A stretch of DNA of 64,000 nt from Muribaculaceae bacterium Isolate-036 (Harlan). GTDB taxonomy: Bacteria; Bacteroidota; Bacteroidia; Bacteroidales; Muribaculaceae. The notes under the pieces are model-generated. The model had not been told where the DNA came from and made no database searches. It was given only the letters and a program-made list of their open reading frames with translations. The position numbers and the translations under genes were made by a program. Where the stretch lies: NCBI GenBank assembly GCA_003833075.1, contig RIAY01000006.1:62001-126000 (forward strand), read 5' to 3'. Below are positions 1 through 9,571 of the stretch, in pieces (the first letter of the stretch is position 1; each line of letters starts with the position of its first letter).

Positions 1-127
1 ACTTGACATCCGCAACAACGAGGATTACCTCTCACGCGTGGTTCGAGAAGGCGCGGAACGCACACGCGAATATGCAGCTCAGACACTTAAGGACGTAAGG
101 GAAATAATGGGCATCCGCAAATTCTGA
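1..127 (+). CDS. trpS: Tryptophan--tRNA ligase, C-terminal end (partial)
   Basis: Only the last 41 codons are present; the frame is open from base 2 and stops with TGA at 125-127. The tail has the helical pattern REGAERTREYAAQTL then KDVREIMG, which resembles the extreme C-terminus of bacterial TrpS (class Ic synthetase charging tRNA-Trp). No catalytic motif lies inside the window, so the call rests on this tail alone. The next gene starts 2 bases after the stop, suggesting co-transcription. Confidence 0.6.
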   Translation, partial: LDIRNNEDYLSRVVREGAERTREYAAQTLKDVREIMGIRKF

Positions 128-129
128 CC

Positions 130-1356
130 ATGGTTCTCAACTGGATCTGGATATCCTTTTTTCTCATAGCCTTCCTGATGGCAGCCGGGCGCAGCCTTTT
201 CGGAGGAGACCTTCAGGTGTGGAGCGACATCATGAACGCATCCTTCGACCAGGCGGCATTCGCATTCGAGATTTCGCTCGGACTCACCGGTGTGCTCACC
301 TTGTGGCTGGGAATAATGAAAATCGGAGAGAAAGCGGGAGTCGTTGAATTTTTCGGACGACTCATCAGCCCCTTCTTCTCACGGCTGTTTCCCGGCATAC
401 CCAAAGGACATCCGGCAATGGGAGCCATATTCATGAACATATCCGCCAACATGCTCGGTCTCGACAATGCGGCGACACCCATGGGATTGAAGGCTATGCA
501 GGAGATGCAAAGCCTCAACCCCAAGAAAGACACCGCCACCGATGCCATGATCATGTTCCTGGTGCTCAATAGCTCCGGACTTTGTCTGATACCTATAAGC
601 ATAATGATGTATCGGGCACAAGGTGGCGCCGCAAATCCCACAGACGTATTCATCCCTATACTAATAGCCACGGCAATCGCAACCATAGTGGGGCTCACCG
701 CGCTATGCATCAGACAGAAGATAAAGATGGATCGCGTGATCTGGGGATGGCTCGGAGCAATAGCGGCAACAGTCGGGGCAATTACATATTTCTTCGCAAA
801 CCTACCGGCAGACAAGGTTCAGCTATATAGCACTTTCGGAGCTAACCTCATCCTCTTCAGTGTCATAATTGCCTTTATCCTCGCAGGGATCAGACGCAAG
901 CTTCGTGTATACGATGTATTCATAGAAGGAGCAAAAGAGGGATTCAAGACAGCAGTTATGATAATCCCGTACCTTGTGGCAATACTTGTGGCAATAGGGA
1001 TGTTCCGCGCGTCCGGTGCACTTGATGCATTCACAGGATGTGTGCAGAGCCTTGTGGCATGGCTCGGATTCGACACCCAATGGGTCGGAGCCCTGCCAAC
1101 CATGCTCATGAAACCGCTGAGCGGCAGCGGCAGTTGCGCCATGATGCTCGACGTGATGAAAACCAACGGGGCTGACGCCTTCGTCAGCAAACTGGCGGCA
1201 GCCGTCAGAGGCTCAACCGACACCACTTTCTATATCCTCGCAGTATATTTCGGTTCTGTAGGGGTTTCCAAAACCCGCTATGCAGCCGGATATGCCCTTC
1301 TTGCCGACATCACGGGTGCAATAGCGGCTATAGCCATCGCATACCTCTTCTTTTAA
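130..1356 (+). CDS. Nucleoside-recognition (Gate) domain membrane protein, SpmA-SpmB fusion
   Basis: A 408-residue polytopic inner-membrane protein. The N-terminal half (about residues 1-200) matches spore maturation protein A, with the conserved stretch NISANMLGLDNAATPMGLKA. The C-terminal half (about 250-408) matches SpmB, with PLSGSGS and AVRGSTDTTFYI. Bacillus encodes these as two genes; Bacteroidetes commonly carry them fused, although they do not sporulate. Gate-domain proteins are thought to move nucleosides or other small molecules, but the substrate is unknown. It follows trpS by 2 bases. The family call is firm; the function is open. Confidence 0.85.
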   Translation: MVLNWIWISFFLIAFLMAAGRSLFGGDLQVWSDIMNASFDQAAFAFEISLGLTGVLTLWLGIMKIGEKAGVVEFFGRLISPFFSRLFPGIPKGHPAMGAIFMNISANMLGLDNAATPMGLKAMQEMQSLNPKKDTATDAMIMFLVLNSSGLCLIPISIMMYRAQGGAANPTDVFIPILIATAIATIVGLTALCIRQKIKMDRVIWGWLGAIAATVGAITYFFANLPADKVQLYSTFGANLILFSVIIAFILAGIRRKLRVYDVFIEGAKEGFKTAVMIIPYLVAILVAIGMFRASGALDAFTGCVQSLVAWLGFDTQWVGALPTMLMKPLSGSGSCAMMLDVMKTNGADAFVSKLAAAVRGSTDTTFYILAVYFGSVGVSKTRYAAGYALLADITGAIAAIAIAYLFF

Positions 1357-1401
1357 TTTTAACATGCCTCTCAGTCCCCACCATATTTATTCTCTGATAA
1401 A

Positions 1402-1914
1402 ATGTCAAAAGCAACATTAAAGAAAGTTCTCAATGAGATGGATAGAGATAGTCTTTCGGAGATAATCTGCGAACTATATGATGCACGCCCGGAAGCCAAG
1501 GAATATCTTGAATTTTGGATAAATCCCGATGCCGACAAAGAACTTGACAAATACAGGCAAAAAATATTCAAACAGTTTTTCATTTCAGGATCGAAACCCC
1601 GGAAATCCCCCGTATTCAAGGAAATCAAGACTTGCATCAAATATTTCACCACCCTTTGCATAGACTATGAAAAGACTGCCGACCTTATGCTCTACACACT
1701 CGATCTGTATCAATTATGGCTATCTGAACGCAAAAGGATAATGAGCCATCAGACTCGAGTGGAGCGGTTCATTAACGATACGGCGGCATATATTGAAAGT
1801 CACAACCTCGAAGACAGGTATGAACTTAGGTTTAATCGGATACGCGAAGACATGTCGGAACTTTTCAAACGCGAAGAAGAGCCGTTGCGCCGGGGCTGGA
1901 AACACTGGTGGTGA
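1402..1914 (+). CDS. DUF6155-like protein of unknown function
   Basis: A 170-residue soluble, helical, highly charged protein with no signal peptide or membrane segment. The N-terminus (MSKATLKKVLNEMDRDSL, then ELYDARPEAKEYLEF) and the lysine-rich middle fit the DUF6155 family of Bacteroidetes as I recall it; this was not checked by search. It begins 45 bases after the SpmA/B-like gene on the same strand and could share its transcript. It ends just before the ald promoter. No function can be assigned. Confidence 0.65.
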   Translation: MSKATLKKVLNEMDRDSLSEIICELYDARPEAKEYLEFWINPDADKELDKYRQKIFKQFFISGSKPRKSPVFKEIKTCIKYFTTLCIDYEKTADLMLYTLDLYQLWLSERKRIMSHQTRVERFINDTAAYIESHNLEDRYELRFNRIREDMSELFKREEEPLRRGWKHWW

Positions 1915-1945
1915 CCACAACATGCCGAAAAACATATTAAAATTA

Positions 1946-1976
1946 TTTGCAGTTTTATTCCAATTTTCTAAATTTA
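1946..1976 (+). promoter_or_regulatory. Bacteroidetes-type promoter of ald
   Basis: TTTG at 1946-1949 and TAAATTTA at 1969-1976 are separated by 19 bases, matching the -33/-7 pattern except for the final base of the -7 box. The expected start near 1983 gives a leader of about 48 bases before ald. Confidence 0.6.
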
Positions 1977-2030
1977 CCGCGCTGAAAACATAAAACTGTT
2001 TTCAATCCTTTAACCTAAATCCATATTACC

Positions 2031-3137
2031 ATGAAAATTGGAATCCCTAAAGAAATCAAAAACAATGAGAACAGAGTAGGCGCCACACCGGCGGGAGTGA
2101 AAGAACTTATCGCACACGGACACGAAGTATTCGTTCAGCACACCGCCGGAGAAGGAAGCGGTTTTGCCGACGAAGAATATATCGCGGCAGGAGCTACCAT
2201 ACTCCCCGCCATAGAAGATGTTTATGCCACGGCAGGGATGATAATAAAGGTTAAGGAACCTATCAAACCTGAATATCCATTGATCCGCAAAGATCAGGTA
2301 GTATTCACTTATTTCCATTTCGCATGTGACCGCGAACTCACCGAAGCCATGATGGCATCAGGAGCAGTGTGCATCGCATATGAAACAGTAACCGACCGTG
2401 AACGCCGCCTTCCGCTCCTTGTCCCCATGAGCGAAGTTGCCGGCAGGATGTCAATTCAGGAAGGTGCCCGTTTCCTTGAAAAGCCCCAAGGTGGACGCGG
2501 TGTATTGCTTGGAGGCGTGCCAGGCGTAAAACCCGCCAAAGTCCTGGTTCTTGGAGCAGGAGTGGTAGGTCGCAACGCAGCCCTTATGGCGGCAGGACTT
2601 GGAGCCGATGTGACCATTGCTGACATTTCACTTCCCACATTACGCCATTGCGCTGAAGTCATGCCCCGCAATGTAAAAACGCTCTTCTCCTCCCGACACA
2701 ACATCGAGCAGGAACTGCCCGACACAGATCTTGTAGTGGGTTCTGTGCTTGTTCCCGGAGCCAAAGCCCCCCACCTTGTCACAGCAGACATGGTAAAACT
2801 CATGCGTCCCGGTTCAGTGATGGTAGACGTTGCCGTTGACCAAGGAGGATGTTTCGAGACAACACATCCCACCACTCACTCCGAACCCACATACGTTGTT
2901 GACGGTGTCGTACAGTATGCCGTGGCGAATATCCCGGGAGCCGTACCCTACACCTCGACCTTGGCTCTCACAAACGCCACTATGCCTTACACCCTCCGTC
3001 TCGCCGACCTTGGCTGGATCGAGGCATGCCGCAGAGACCCAGGACTTGCAGAAGGTGTCAACATGGTTGACGGGAAAATAACCTACAAAGCAGTTGCCGA
3101 AGCATTCGATTTTCCTTACACGCCTCTCGAACTCTGA
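2031..3137 (+). CDS. ald: Alanine dehydrogenase
   Basis: A 368-residue cytoplasmic enzyme that reversibly deaminates L-alanine to pyruvate with NAD+. The N-terminal substrate domain has KEIKNNENRVGATPAGV and His96 in TYFHFACD. The Rossmann segment near residues 168-195 reads VLVLGAGVVGRNAA. VDVAVDQGGCFETTHPT holds the catalytic Asp. Length is normal for the family. It has its own consensus-like promoter and ends in a terminator hairpin facing the convergent porin gene, so it looks monocistronic. Confidence 0.95.
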   Translation: MKIGIPKEIKNNENRVGATPAGVKELIAHGHEVFVQHTAGEGSGFADEEYIAAGATILPAIEDVYATAGMIIKVKEPIKPEYPLIRKDQVVFTYFHFACDRELTEAMMASGAVCIAYETVTDRERRLPLLVPMSEVAGRMSIQEGARFLEKPQGGRGVLLGGVPGVKPAKVLVLGAGVVGRNAALMAAGLGADVTIADISLPTLRHCAEVMPRNVKTLFSSRHNIEQELPDTDLVVGSVLVPGAKAPHLVTADMVKLMRPGSVMVDVAVDQGGCFETTHPTTHSEPTYVVDGVVQYAVANIPGAVPYTSTLALTNATMPYTLRLADLGWIEACRRDPGLAEGVNMVDGKITYKAVAEAFDFPYTPLEL

Positions 3138-3159
3138 TCTACAACACTCATACGCAAAA

Positions 3160-3190
3160 TGGCAGGCGCATCCGACGGATGTGCCTGCCA
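3160..3190. terminator. Bidirectional hairpin between ald and the porin gene
   Basis: A 15-bp stem (3160-3174 with 3176-3190, one G-T pair) closes with almost no loop between two convergent genes. The flanking T-tract is weak on both sides. Confidence 0.65.
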
Positions 3191-3214
3191 ATTCATTTCA
3201 TCCCGCCGTTTCAT

Positions 3215-4594
3215 TCATAATGTGAACATGAATTGCATCTGCAGACGGTTGTCGTGGGCGGTACCGGCGTTCCACGTCCCGCGGCGACCATAAAGATATT
3301 CCATTCCGACTTGAAGATATGACGATATATTGTAGAATACATTGCCAGCCGCATAAAAGCCATATCTGTAATTATTGATATTATCGGGCGAGACAGCTGC
3401 CGCAATTGCATATGGTCCGACACTCCAGATCCTTGACTCCGACACAACAGCATTGACCTGCCATTTTTTACCGATATTGTATGTTGCGCCAAGGGAGACT
3501 CCCATCATAGGAGATGGTGTCATATGACCGGGTTGTGAATCCTCAGGTATAAACGACAATGGCTGACCGGCAATATCCTGCAGATAATTGCCGATACCTT
3601 TACCGTAAGCCGCCTGCATATAAAGAATCAATGGTTCCACCGGATTCAGATTGCCGCTGAGCATCAGACCCCAGCCTACGGAATTACGGCGTTTCCCCTC
3701 AAGCATGTCCCGGTATGAGAAATTACGTATAATTCCAGAAAAACGTATACGGTTATAGTCGGAAGCAGTATATTCCACCCACATAGGAATATCTGGTATA
3801 TTCTGGTTGTATGCTTCAGGATCAGCAACAGGCTTACCCTCTATTTCTTCCTCCCTCCACGTCTTGAAGTCATGACCACGATATACGCCGTTGGATGAAT
3901 AATATGTAGGAATATCCATACCTATGGCAAACCTGAACCCATGAAACGATGGAGAAATATAACTGATTTCATAAGAAGAGGTAGAAATCATGCCGCTCGG
4001 TCCCTGGGGATCGATGGTAGGAGGCGACGCAGCCTCACCATCCTCGAACAGCGTGGATTTAAGACCGGCGGTTATACCCATCCACGCCACATATGCCTTC
4101 TTGAGTTTTATTGCCGTTGACTCACCGTTAGTCCCGAATTTCAGATAGCCTGTCACCTGATTCTTCGTACCTCCGAAACCCACGACCTGAAAATCTATAT
4201 TCGCATTAAGAGGGTTTATATAGAAATCGGAGCGTTTGCCGTTCACTGACGGAACAGGTATCATTCCGGTCACGAATCCTATCCCCGCACCATCGACTTC
4301 ATAGAGATCATTGCCGAAATCCGTGCCGATGATAGGATTGATCTGACCGCCGATGGTCATGACGAATTTATTGTCGGCAGTGCGTATGGCAAAATGCGGA
4401 ACCGGTATTGCCGACACTTCGTCTGGACGGTCTTGCTTCAGGATATCCTTGACATCCTTATGATCCGCAGTCTTGATGAACTCAATCCCGGAACTCGTGT
4501 CTTCACCTTCGGCACCTGTTCCGGCTTTTGTGGTCTGCGCGCATACAGGCAAGACAATTCCTGACAAAGCAATAGACAGAAAAATGTGTTTCAT
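3215..4594 (-). CDS. Outer-membrane porin-like beta-barrel protein (DcaP/porin type)
   Basis: A 459-residue exported protein. ATG at 4592-4594 was chosen because it opens a typical signal peptide (MKHIFLSIALSGIVLPVCA, cleavage near residue 19); an upstream in-frame ATG would add 14 residues and spoil it. After an unstructured acidic linker the rest alternates short aromatic-rich strands, for example KFVMTIGGQINPIIGTDF, and ends in Phe-Thr-Leu (QMQFMFTL), as expected for an OM barrel recognised by BAM. The resemblance to DcaP-like trimeric porins is from memory of the family's N-terminal pattern. The substrate is unknown. It is divergent from luxS. Confidence 0.7.
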   Translation of the reverse strand: MKHIFLSIALSGIVLPVCAQTTKAGTGAEGEDTSSGIEFIKTADHKDVKDILKQDRPDEVSAIPVPHFAIRTADNKFVMTIGGQINPIIGTDFGNDLYEVDGAGIGFVTGMIPVPSVNGKRSDFYINPLNANIDFQVVGFGGTKNQVTGYLKFGTNGESTAIKLKKAYVAWMGITAGLKSTLFEDGEAASPPTIDPQGPSGMISTSSYEISYISPSFHGFRFAIGMDIPTYYSSNGVYRGHDFKTWREEEIEGKPVADPEAYNQNIPDIPMWVEYTASDYNRIRFSGIIRNFSYRDMLEGKRRNSVGWGLMLSGNLNPVEPLILYMQAAYGKGIGNYLQDIAGQPLSFIPEDSQPGHMTPSPMMGVSLGATYNIGKKWQVNAVVSESRIWSVGPYAIAAAVSPDNINNYRYGFYAAGNVFYNISSYLQVGMEYLYGRRGTWNAGTAHDNRLQMQFMFTL

Positions 4595-4772
4595 AGTAGA
4601 ATCGTATTTAACAAAACAACATACTTGCAGTGTCATTTGTTTAGGAATGTTAAAAATTAATTAACACCTCTGTCACTCATCTCTTCCAGTTATATTCCAT
4701 TTATCGGATTTTGCGCACAGATTCCGGACAAAGAGAGTGTCCAGGTTTACGCGATGTTTCGTTTTTTTTCGT

Positions 4773-4780
4773 TATTTTTG
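4773..4780 (+). promoter_or_regulatory. -7 element of the luxS promoter
   Basis: TATTTTTG fits TAnnTTTG and lies 20 bases before the luxS start. No good -33 TTTG is seen at the right distance, so the transcript would have a very short leader if this site is used. Confidence 0.4.
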
Positions 4781-4799
4781 CATTCTAAAAACCATGACA

Positions 4800-5279
4800 A
4801 TGAAAAAAATTCCAAGCTTCACCATAAACCACCTCACACTCGAACCCGGGATATATGTTTCAAGACGCGACACCCTCCCCTCCGGCGATGTGGTTACCAC
4901 ATTCGACATCCGAATGACACGTCCTAACCGCGAAAAAGCTCTTGACCCGCAAGCCCTCCATGCGATGGAGCACCTCGCTGCGACATTCCTGCGTAATCAC
5001 CCCCTCTGGAAAGACAAGGTGATATATTGGGGGCCGATGGGATGCTGCACCGGAAATTACCTTCTGATGTCAGGGAATCTTGAAAGCCGGGATATCTTGC
5101 CGCTGATTCAGGAGACAATGCATTTCATCGCTGAATTCGAAGGTGACATTCCGGGTGCCACGCCACGCGATTGCGGGAACTATTCCTTCATGGATCTTGC
5201 CGAAGCAAAGAAAGCCGCTCTAAATTATTTCAGACAGCTTTCGGCGGCATCAGACCTGAATTTTAGCTATCCGGAGTAA
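4800..5279 (+). CDS. luxS: S-ribosylhomocysteine lyase (AI-2 synthase)
   Basis: A 159-residue cytoplasmic metalloenzyme that cleaves S-ribosylhomocysteine to homocysteine and DPD, the precursor of the AI-2 signal, in the activated-methyl cycle. The metal site is complete: His54, Glu57 and His58 in HAMEHLAATFLRN, and Cys125 in RDCGNYSF. The catalytic Cys segment is GPMGCCTGNYLL (Cys82; most relatives have CRTG, so the second Cys is slightly unusual). The start could also be ATG at 4794. It is divergent from the porin gene. A weak 7-bp hairpin follows the stop. Confidence 0.95.
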   Translation: MKKIPSFTINHLTLEPGIYVSRRDTLPSGDVVTTFDIRMTRPNREKALDPQALHAMEHLAATFLRNHPLWKDKVIYWGPMGCCTGNYLLMSGNLESRDILPLIQETMHFIAEFEGDIPGATPRDCGNYSFMDLAEAKKAALNYFRQLSAASDLNFSYPE

Positions 5280-5398
5280 AAGACAATTCAACCTCCCTGC
5301 CCTGCCACACAAAAATGAGTCAGGGCAAATGCTCGGCGGCATAAAATAACAAAATACTGACAGGGTTGCACTTATTTTTATATTATCGTTTTTTTTTG

Positions 5399-5406
5399 TA
5401 ATTTTG
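5399..5406 (+). promoter_or_regulatory. -7 element of the parE operon promoter
   Basis: TAATTTTG, an exact TAnnTTTG match, lies 19 bases before the parE start. The -33 region is a T-rich run without a clear TTTG. Confidence 0.5.
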
Positions 5407-5425
5407 TGATTACATTAGCCTACCT

Positions 5426-7408
5426 ATGAACAACGATATTTTCGAAATAGAAGAGAGGGAGGAAACTGCTCCCTCAACCGCAGCATCATCAAATGCCGGC
5501 ACCTACGATGACAATGCCATCCAGACTCTGAAATGGAACGAGCATATCCGCAGGCGTCCCGGCATGTATATCGGCAAGCTCGGAGACGGAACCCACTCCG
5601 ACGATGGCATATATGTACTTATCAAAGAGGTTGTTGACAACTCCATAGATGAATTCAACATGGGTGCCGGAAAACGCATTGACATCACCCTCACAGAAGA
5701 GGGGGAAGTCATGGTGCGCGACTATGGACGCGGCATTCCGCTGGGTAAAGTGAAAGAGGTGGCATCCGATATAAACACCGGCGGCAAATTCGATGACAAG
5801 AACTTCAAGAAATCAGTAGGCCTCAACGGTGTCGGACTCAAAGCAGTCAACGCCCTTTCCACATACTGCCATGTGGCAAGTGTAAGAGACGGAAAAAAGG
5901 TGGAAGTCGAATTCGAACGCGGAGATCTCATCCGCCAGTCCGAGCCAATCCCCACAGACGAACCCAACGGCACCCTGGTCAGATTCACTCCTGACCCGAC
6001 GCTTTTCCAGAACTACAGGTTCAATCAGGAATTCGTCGAGACAATGGTCAACAATTACACCTATCTCAACGCCGGGCTGCAGCTCTTCTATAACGGACGC
6101 AAATACTATTCCCGCCACGGTCTGCTTGATCTGCTCAGAGAAAACATGACCAATGATCCTCTCTATCCCATAATACATCTGAGCGGCGAGGACATCGAGG
6201 TTGTTCTCACCCACACCGACCAGTACGGAGAGGAATATTATTCGTTTGTAAACGGACAGCACACAACCCAGGGGGGAACCCACCTCACCGCTTTCCGTGA
6301 ACACGTCACAAGAACCATCAAGGAGTTTTCGGGCAAGGGATATGAGTTCTCCGACATACGCAACGGTCTTGTGGCGGCGGTTTCGGTGCGCATCCAGGAG
6401 CCGGTGTTCGAAAGTCAGACTAAGACCAAACTCGGAAGCAAGGAGGTCGCTCCCGGAAGTTCCCTTACGGTAAACAAGTTTATCGGAGACTTCATCAAGA
6501 AAGAACTTGACGACTACCTTCACCGGAATCCCGACATAGCGGAGATAATGCTCCGCAAGATAGCATCAAGCGAGAAAGAACGGAAGGCAATGGCTGGCGT
6601 GGCAAAACTCGCAAGAGAGAAAGCGAAGAAAGTCAGCCTCCACAACCGCAAGCTCCGCGACTGCAGAGTGCACTATAACGACCCACTGAAAGCCAAGGCA
6701 AAGGAAGACCGCCGGGAAGACTCCGCGATTTTCATCACCGAGGGAGACTCGGCTTCCGGAACAATCACCAAAGTGCGCAATGCCGAGACGCAGGCAGTAT
6801 TCTCTCTGCGCGGAAAGCCGCTGAACTCATACGGCATGACGCAGGAAGTGGTTTATAAAAACGATGAATTCAATCTTCTTCAGGCTGCCCTCAATATCGA
6901 AGAGGGAATCGAGGGACTCAGATACAACAAAGTCATAATCGCGACCGACGCCGATGTCGACGGAATGCACATACGCCTGCTGATCATCACTTTCTTCCTG
7001 ATGTTCTTCCCCGATCTTGTGAAGAAAGGGCATGTATATATTCTTCAGACTCCGCTTTTCCGCGTCCGCGACAAGAATGCCGTGAGACGCACCAAAAAGA
7101 AAAACCGCAAGAAAGAGGAAACCGAAGGAGAGAAAGATACGTTCTATTGCTATACCGATGAAGAGAGGGAAGCCGCGATTGCCAGATTCGGCAACAACGC
7201 GGAAATAACCCGATTCAAAGGTCTCGGAGAGATAAATGATGCGGAGTTCGCTGAATTCATCGGTCCAGACATGCGTCTTGACAGAGTGAAACTCAAAAGA
7301 GAGGATGCTGTCGAGAAACTTCTCGAGTTCTATATGGGCAAAAACACTATGGAACGACAGAATTTTATAATCGACAATCTTGTGATTGAAGACGATTCTG
7401 AAATCTGA
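5426..7408 (+). CDS. parE: DNA topoisomerase IV subunit B (GyrB/ParE family)
   Basis: A 660-residue type IIA topoisomerase ATPase subunit that unlinks daughter chromosomes with ParC. The GHKL ATPase domain has [16 protein letters not shown] and [14 protein letters not shown]. The transducer domain has the QTK loop ([11 protein letters not shown]). The TOPRIM domain has [10 protein letters not shown] and [12 protein letters not shown], and the C-terminus has RFKGLGEIN. Its length and lack of the large GyrB insertion favour ParE. About 25 N-terminal residues are acidic and low in complexity. coaD starts 12 bases downstream, so an operon is likely. parC is not in the window. Confidence 0.9.
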   Translation: MNNDIFEIEEREETAPSTAASSNAGTYDDNAIQTLKWNEHIRRRPGMYIGKLGDGTHSDDGIYVLIKEVVDNSIDEFNMGAGKRIDITLTEEGEVMVRDYGRGIPLGKVKEVASDINTGGKFDDKNFKKSVGLNGVGLKAVNALSTYCHVASVRDGKKVEVEFERGDLIRQSEPIPTDEPNGTLVRFTPDPTLFQNYRFNQEFVETMVNNYTYLNAGLQLFYNGRKYYSRHGLLDLLRENMTNDPLYPIIHLSGEDIEVVLTHTDQYGEEYYSFVNGQHTTQGGTHLTAFREHVTRTIKEFSGKGYEFSDIRNGLVAAVSVRIQEPVFESQTKTKLGSKEVAPGSSLTVNKFIGDFIKKELDDYLHRNPDIAEIMLRKIASSEKERKAMAGVAKLAREKAKKVSLHNRKLRDCRVHYNDPLKAKAKEDRREDSAIFITEGDSASGTITKVRNAETQAVFSLRGKPLNSYGMTQEVVYKNDEFNLLQAALNIEEGIEGLRYNKVIIATDADVDGMHIRLLIITFFLMFFPDLVKKGHVYILQTPLFRVRDKNAVRRTKKKNRKKEETEGEKDTFYCYTDEEREAAIARFGNNAEITRFKGLGEINDAEFAEFIGPDMRLDRVKLKREDAVEKLLEFYMGKNTMERQNFIIDNLVIEDDSEI

Positions 7409-7420
7409 CATTTTTTGCAC

Positions 7421-7861
7421 ATGGAAAAGACAGCTGTATTCCCGGGCACCTTCAACCCTTTCACAATCGGACACCAATCCATTGTGGAGCGCGGTCTCGC
7501 CATATTTGACCGAATAATAATTGCAATCGGCAACAACGCAAATAAACCTGCCGGGAGAGATTTTGTCAAAAGATTCAGAGACATAAAAAAGGTATTCGAA
7601 GACAACCCGGCGGTAGAAGTTACCGTTTATTCAGGTCTTACCGCACAATTTGCAAAAAACGCAGGTGCCTGCGCCATATTGCGCGGTGTCAGAAACATAT
7701 CCGATTTTGAATACGAGAGAAATCTCGCGGATGTCAACAAAAAAGTGCTGGGCATAGAGACAGTCTTTCTGCTTTCTCTGCCAGAACACTCCTACATATC
7801 AAGCTCGATGGTCAGAGAACTCGAAGACAACGGACACGATATCAGCCACCTGCTTCCTTAA
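7421..7861 (+). CDS. coaD: Pantetheine-phosphate adenylyltransferase
   Basis: A 146-residue cytoplasmic enzyme that adenylates 4'-phosphopantetheine to dephospho-CoA, the penultimate step of CoA synthesis. The nucleotidyltransferase motif GTFNPFTIGH (residues 9-18) and the C-terminal ISSSMVREL signature are present, and length is typical. ATG at 7421 is preferred over an in-frame TTG two codons upstream. It lies between parE (12-base gap) and the S41 protease (11-base gap). Confidence 0.95.
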   Translation: MEKTAVFPGTFNPFTIGHQSIVERGLAIFDRIIIAIGNNANKPAGRDFVKRFRDIKKVFEDNPAVEVTVYSGLTAQFAKNAGACAILRGVRNISDFEYERNLADVNKKVLGIETVFLLSLPEHSYISSSMVRELEDNGHDISHLLP

Positions 7862-7872
7862 GACAAAAAAAG

Positions 7873-9477
7873 ATGAAGAAATTACTTAGCATAATCGGAT
7901 TTGGAGTAATGCTGACCGCATTGGCTGCCAACCAGAACAAAATACCCGCCAACCAGAAACTGAGAATGGCGGAAGCCGCTGTAGCCCAGTTCTATGTCGA
8001 CACGGTGAATGAAGACAGACTTGTGGAAACAGCCATCCGCAGCATGCTTGAGGAACTCGACCCTCATTCTGCATATTCGAACCCGGAGGAAACGAAAGAA
8101 CTCAACGAGCCTCTTGCCGGAAATTTCAGCGGCATAGGCATTTCATTCAATATGAATCAGGACACTCTTTATGTGATATCTACCGTTGCCGGAGGTCCCT
8201 CGGAAAGAGTCGGACTTCTTGCTGGCGACCGCATTATCAAGGTAAACGATTCAATAATCGCCGGAGTAAAAATGCGCAATACAGATATAATGAAGCGTCT
8301 CCGCGGACCTAAAGGGAGCAAAGTGAACGTCAGTGTATTGAGACGTTCGGCAGGAAAAGCTGATACTGTCGAATTCACGATCACACGCGCCGACATACCG
8401 ATCAACAGCGTCGATGCCGCATATATGGTAGACAACAAGACCGGATACATTCGTCTCAGCAGATTTTCAGCAGAGACACGCAATGAAATTGAAACAGCTC
8501 TTAAGGATCTCAAGAAAAAAGGGATGAAACAGCTTATCCTCGATCTTGTCGACAATGGCGGAGGATACATGCAGCCGGCAGTCGAGATTCTCGGAGAGTT
8601 CCTTGAACCCGGACGTCTCGCAGTCTATACAGAAGGACGCAATTCTCCGCGCTACGATCATATGACCCAGCCGCATGGCATCAAACCGCTTTTCAATGAC
8701 GGCAGACTCGTTGTGATGGTAAACCAGTATACGGCATCGTCATCGGAAATAACAACTGGTGCGATTCAGGACTGGGACCGTGGTGTCGTTGTCGGAAGGC
8801 GAACATACGGCAAAGGGCTTGTGCAGCGGCCGTTCCCCTTCCCTGACGGCTCGATGATGCGTCTGACAGTGGCACATTATTACACCCCTACTGGAAGGGA
8901 CATTCAGAAACCGTACAACAAGGGAGACCAGCGTGCATATGCGATGGATATCGTTGACCGTTTCAATCACGGAGAACTCATGCACGCCGATTCCATAAAA
9001 TATATAGATTCACTGAAAGTTGAGACTTTACGTCTCAACCGTCCGATATATGGAGGAGGCGGAATATCACCCGACAGGTTTGTGCCTCTCGACACTGCTG
9101 ATTTCACAAAATATTACCGTGATGTCACAGCCAAGGGTGTCATAAACCAATACGCCATCAGCTATGTTGACGCCAACCGAAAGGAGCTTAAACGCCGATT
9201 CAAGACTGATGATGACTTTGTGAAAGGCTTCGATGTAGATTCATCAATGCTTCACGACCTGTATGCCCGCGCGGCAAAAGAGGGCGTTGCTCTCAATGAA
9301 GAACAGGCAAGACAGAGCGAACCTCTGTTCAAGATGATATTGAAAGGGCTTATCGGACGTGACATATACGACCAGCCTACATATTTCAAGGTATATAACG
9401 AATACGACCCGATATTCAGAGAAGCATACAGACTGATCAACTCCCCGGAATACGACGCGATCCTGAGAAAACCTTGA
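7873..9477 (+). CDS. S41 family C-terminal processing protease with PDZ domain
   Basis: A 534-residue exported serine protease. An N-terminal hydrophobic segment (about 1-19) directs it to the periplasm. A PDZ domain spans about residues 85-170 (GIGISFNM, GLLAGDRIIKVND). The S41 core follows, with the substrate-groove motif LDLVDNGGGYM and the Ser/Lys dyad: Ser289 in YTASSSEI and Lys314 in YGKGLVQ, spaced as in Prc/CtpA. These enzymes trim envelope proteins from the C-terminus. Its place directly after coaD is as expected for an operon with parE. The specific substrate is unknown. Confidence 0.9.
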   Translation: MKKLLSIIGFGVMLTALAANQNKIPANQKLRMAEAAVAQFYVDTVNEDRLVETAIRSMLEELDPHSAYSNPEETKELNEPLAGNFSGIGISFNMNQDTLYVISTVAGGPSERVGLLAGDRIIKVNDSIIAGVKMRNTDIMKRLRGPKGSKVNVSVLRRSAGKADTVEFTITRADIPINSVDAAYMVDNKTGYIRLSRFSAETRNEIETALKDLKKKGMKQLILDLVDNGGGYMQPAVEILGEFLEPGRLAVYTEGRNSPRYDHMTQPHGIKPLFNDGRLVVMVNQYTASSSEITTGAIQDWDRGVVVGRRTYGKGLVQRPFPFPDGSMMRLTVAHYYTPTGRDIQKPYNKGDQRAYAMDIVDRFNHGELMHADSIKYIDSLKVETLRLNRPIYGGGGISPDRFVPLDTADFTKYYRDVTAKGVINQYAISYVDANRKELKRRFKTDDDFVKGFDVDSSMLHDLYARAAKEGVALNEEQARQSEPLFKMILKGLIGRDIYDQPTYFKVYNEYDPIFREAYRLINSPEYDAILRKP

Positions 9478-9571
9478 ATTCAAGATCCTCACGCGTCCGC
9501 CCTTGACCTCAGACTTTTTGTTTTTCTCCTCTCCATCTCTTTTCCCATATAACGCCAATAGATTTCCACTC

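Noticed and set aside
4473..4664. Short plus-strand frame at the porin 5' end
   Set aside because: It is antisense to the signal peptide and shows no coding features.
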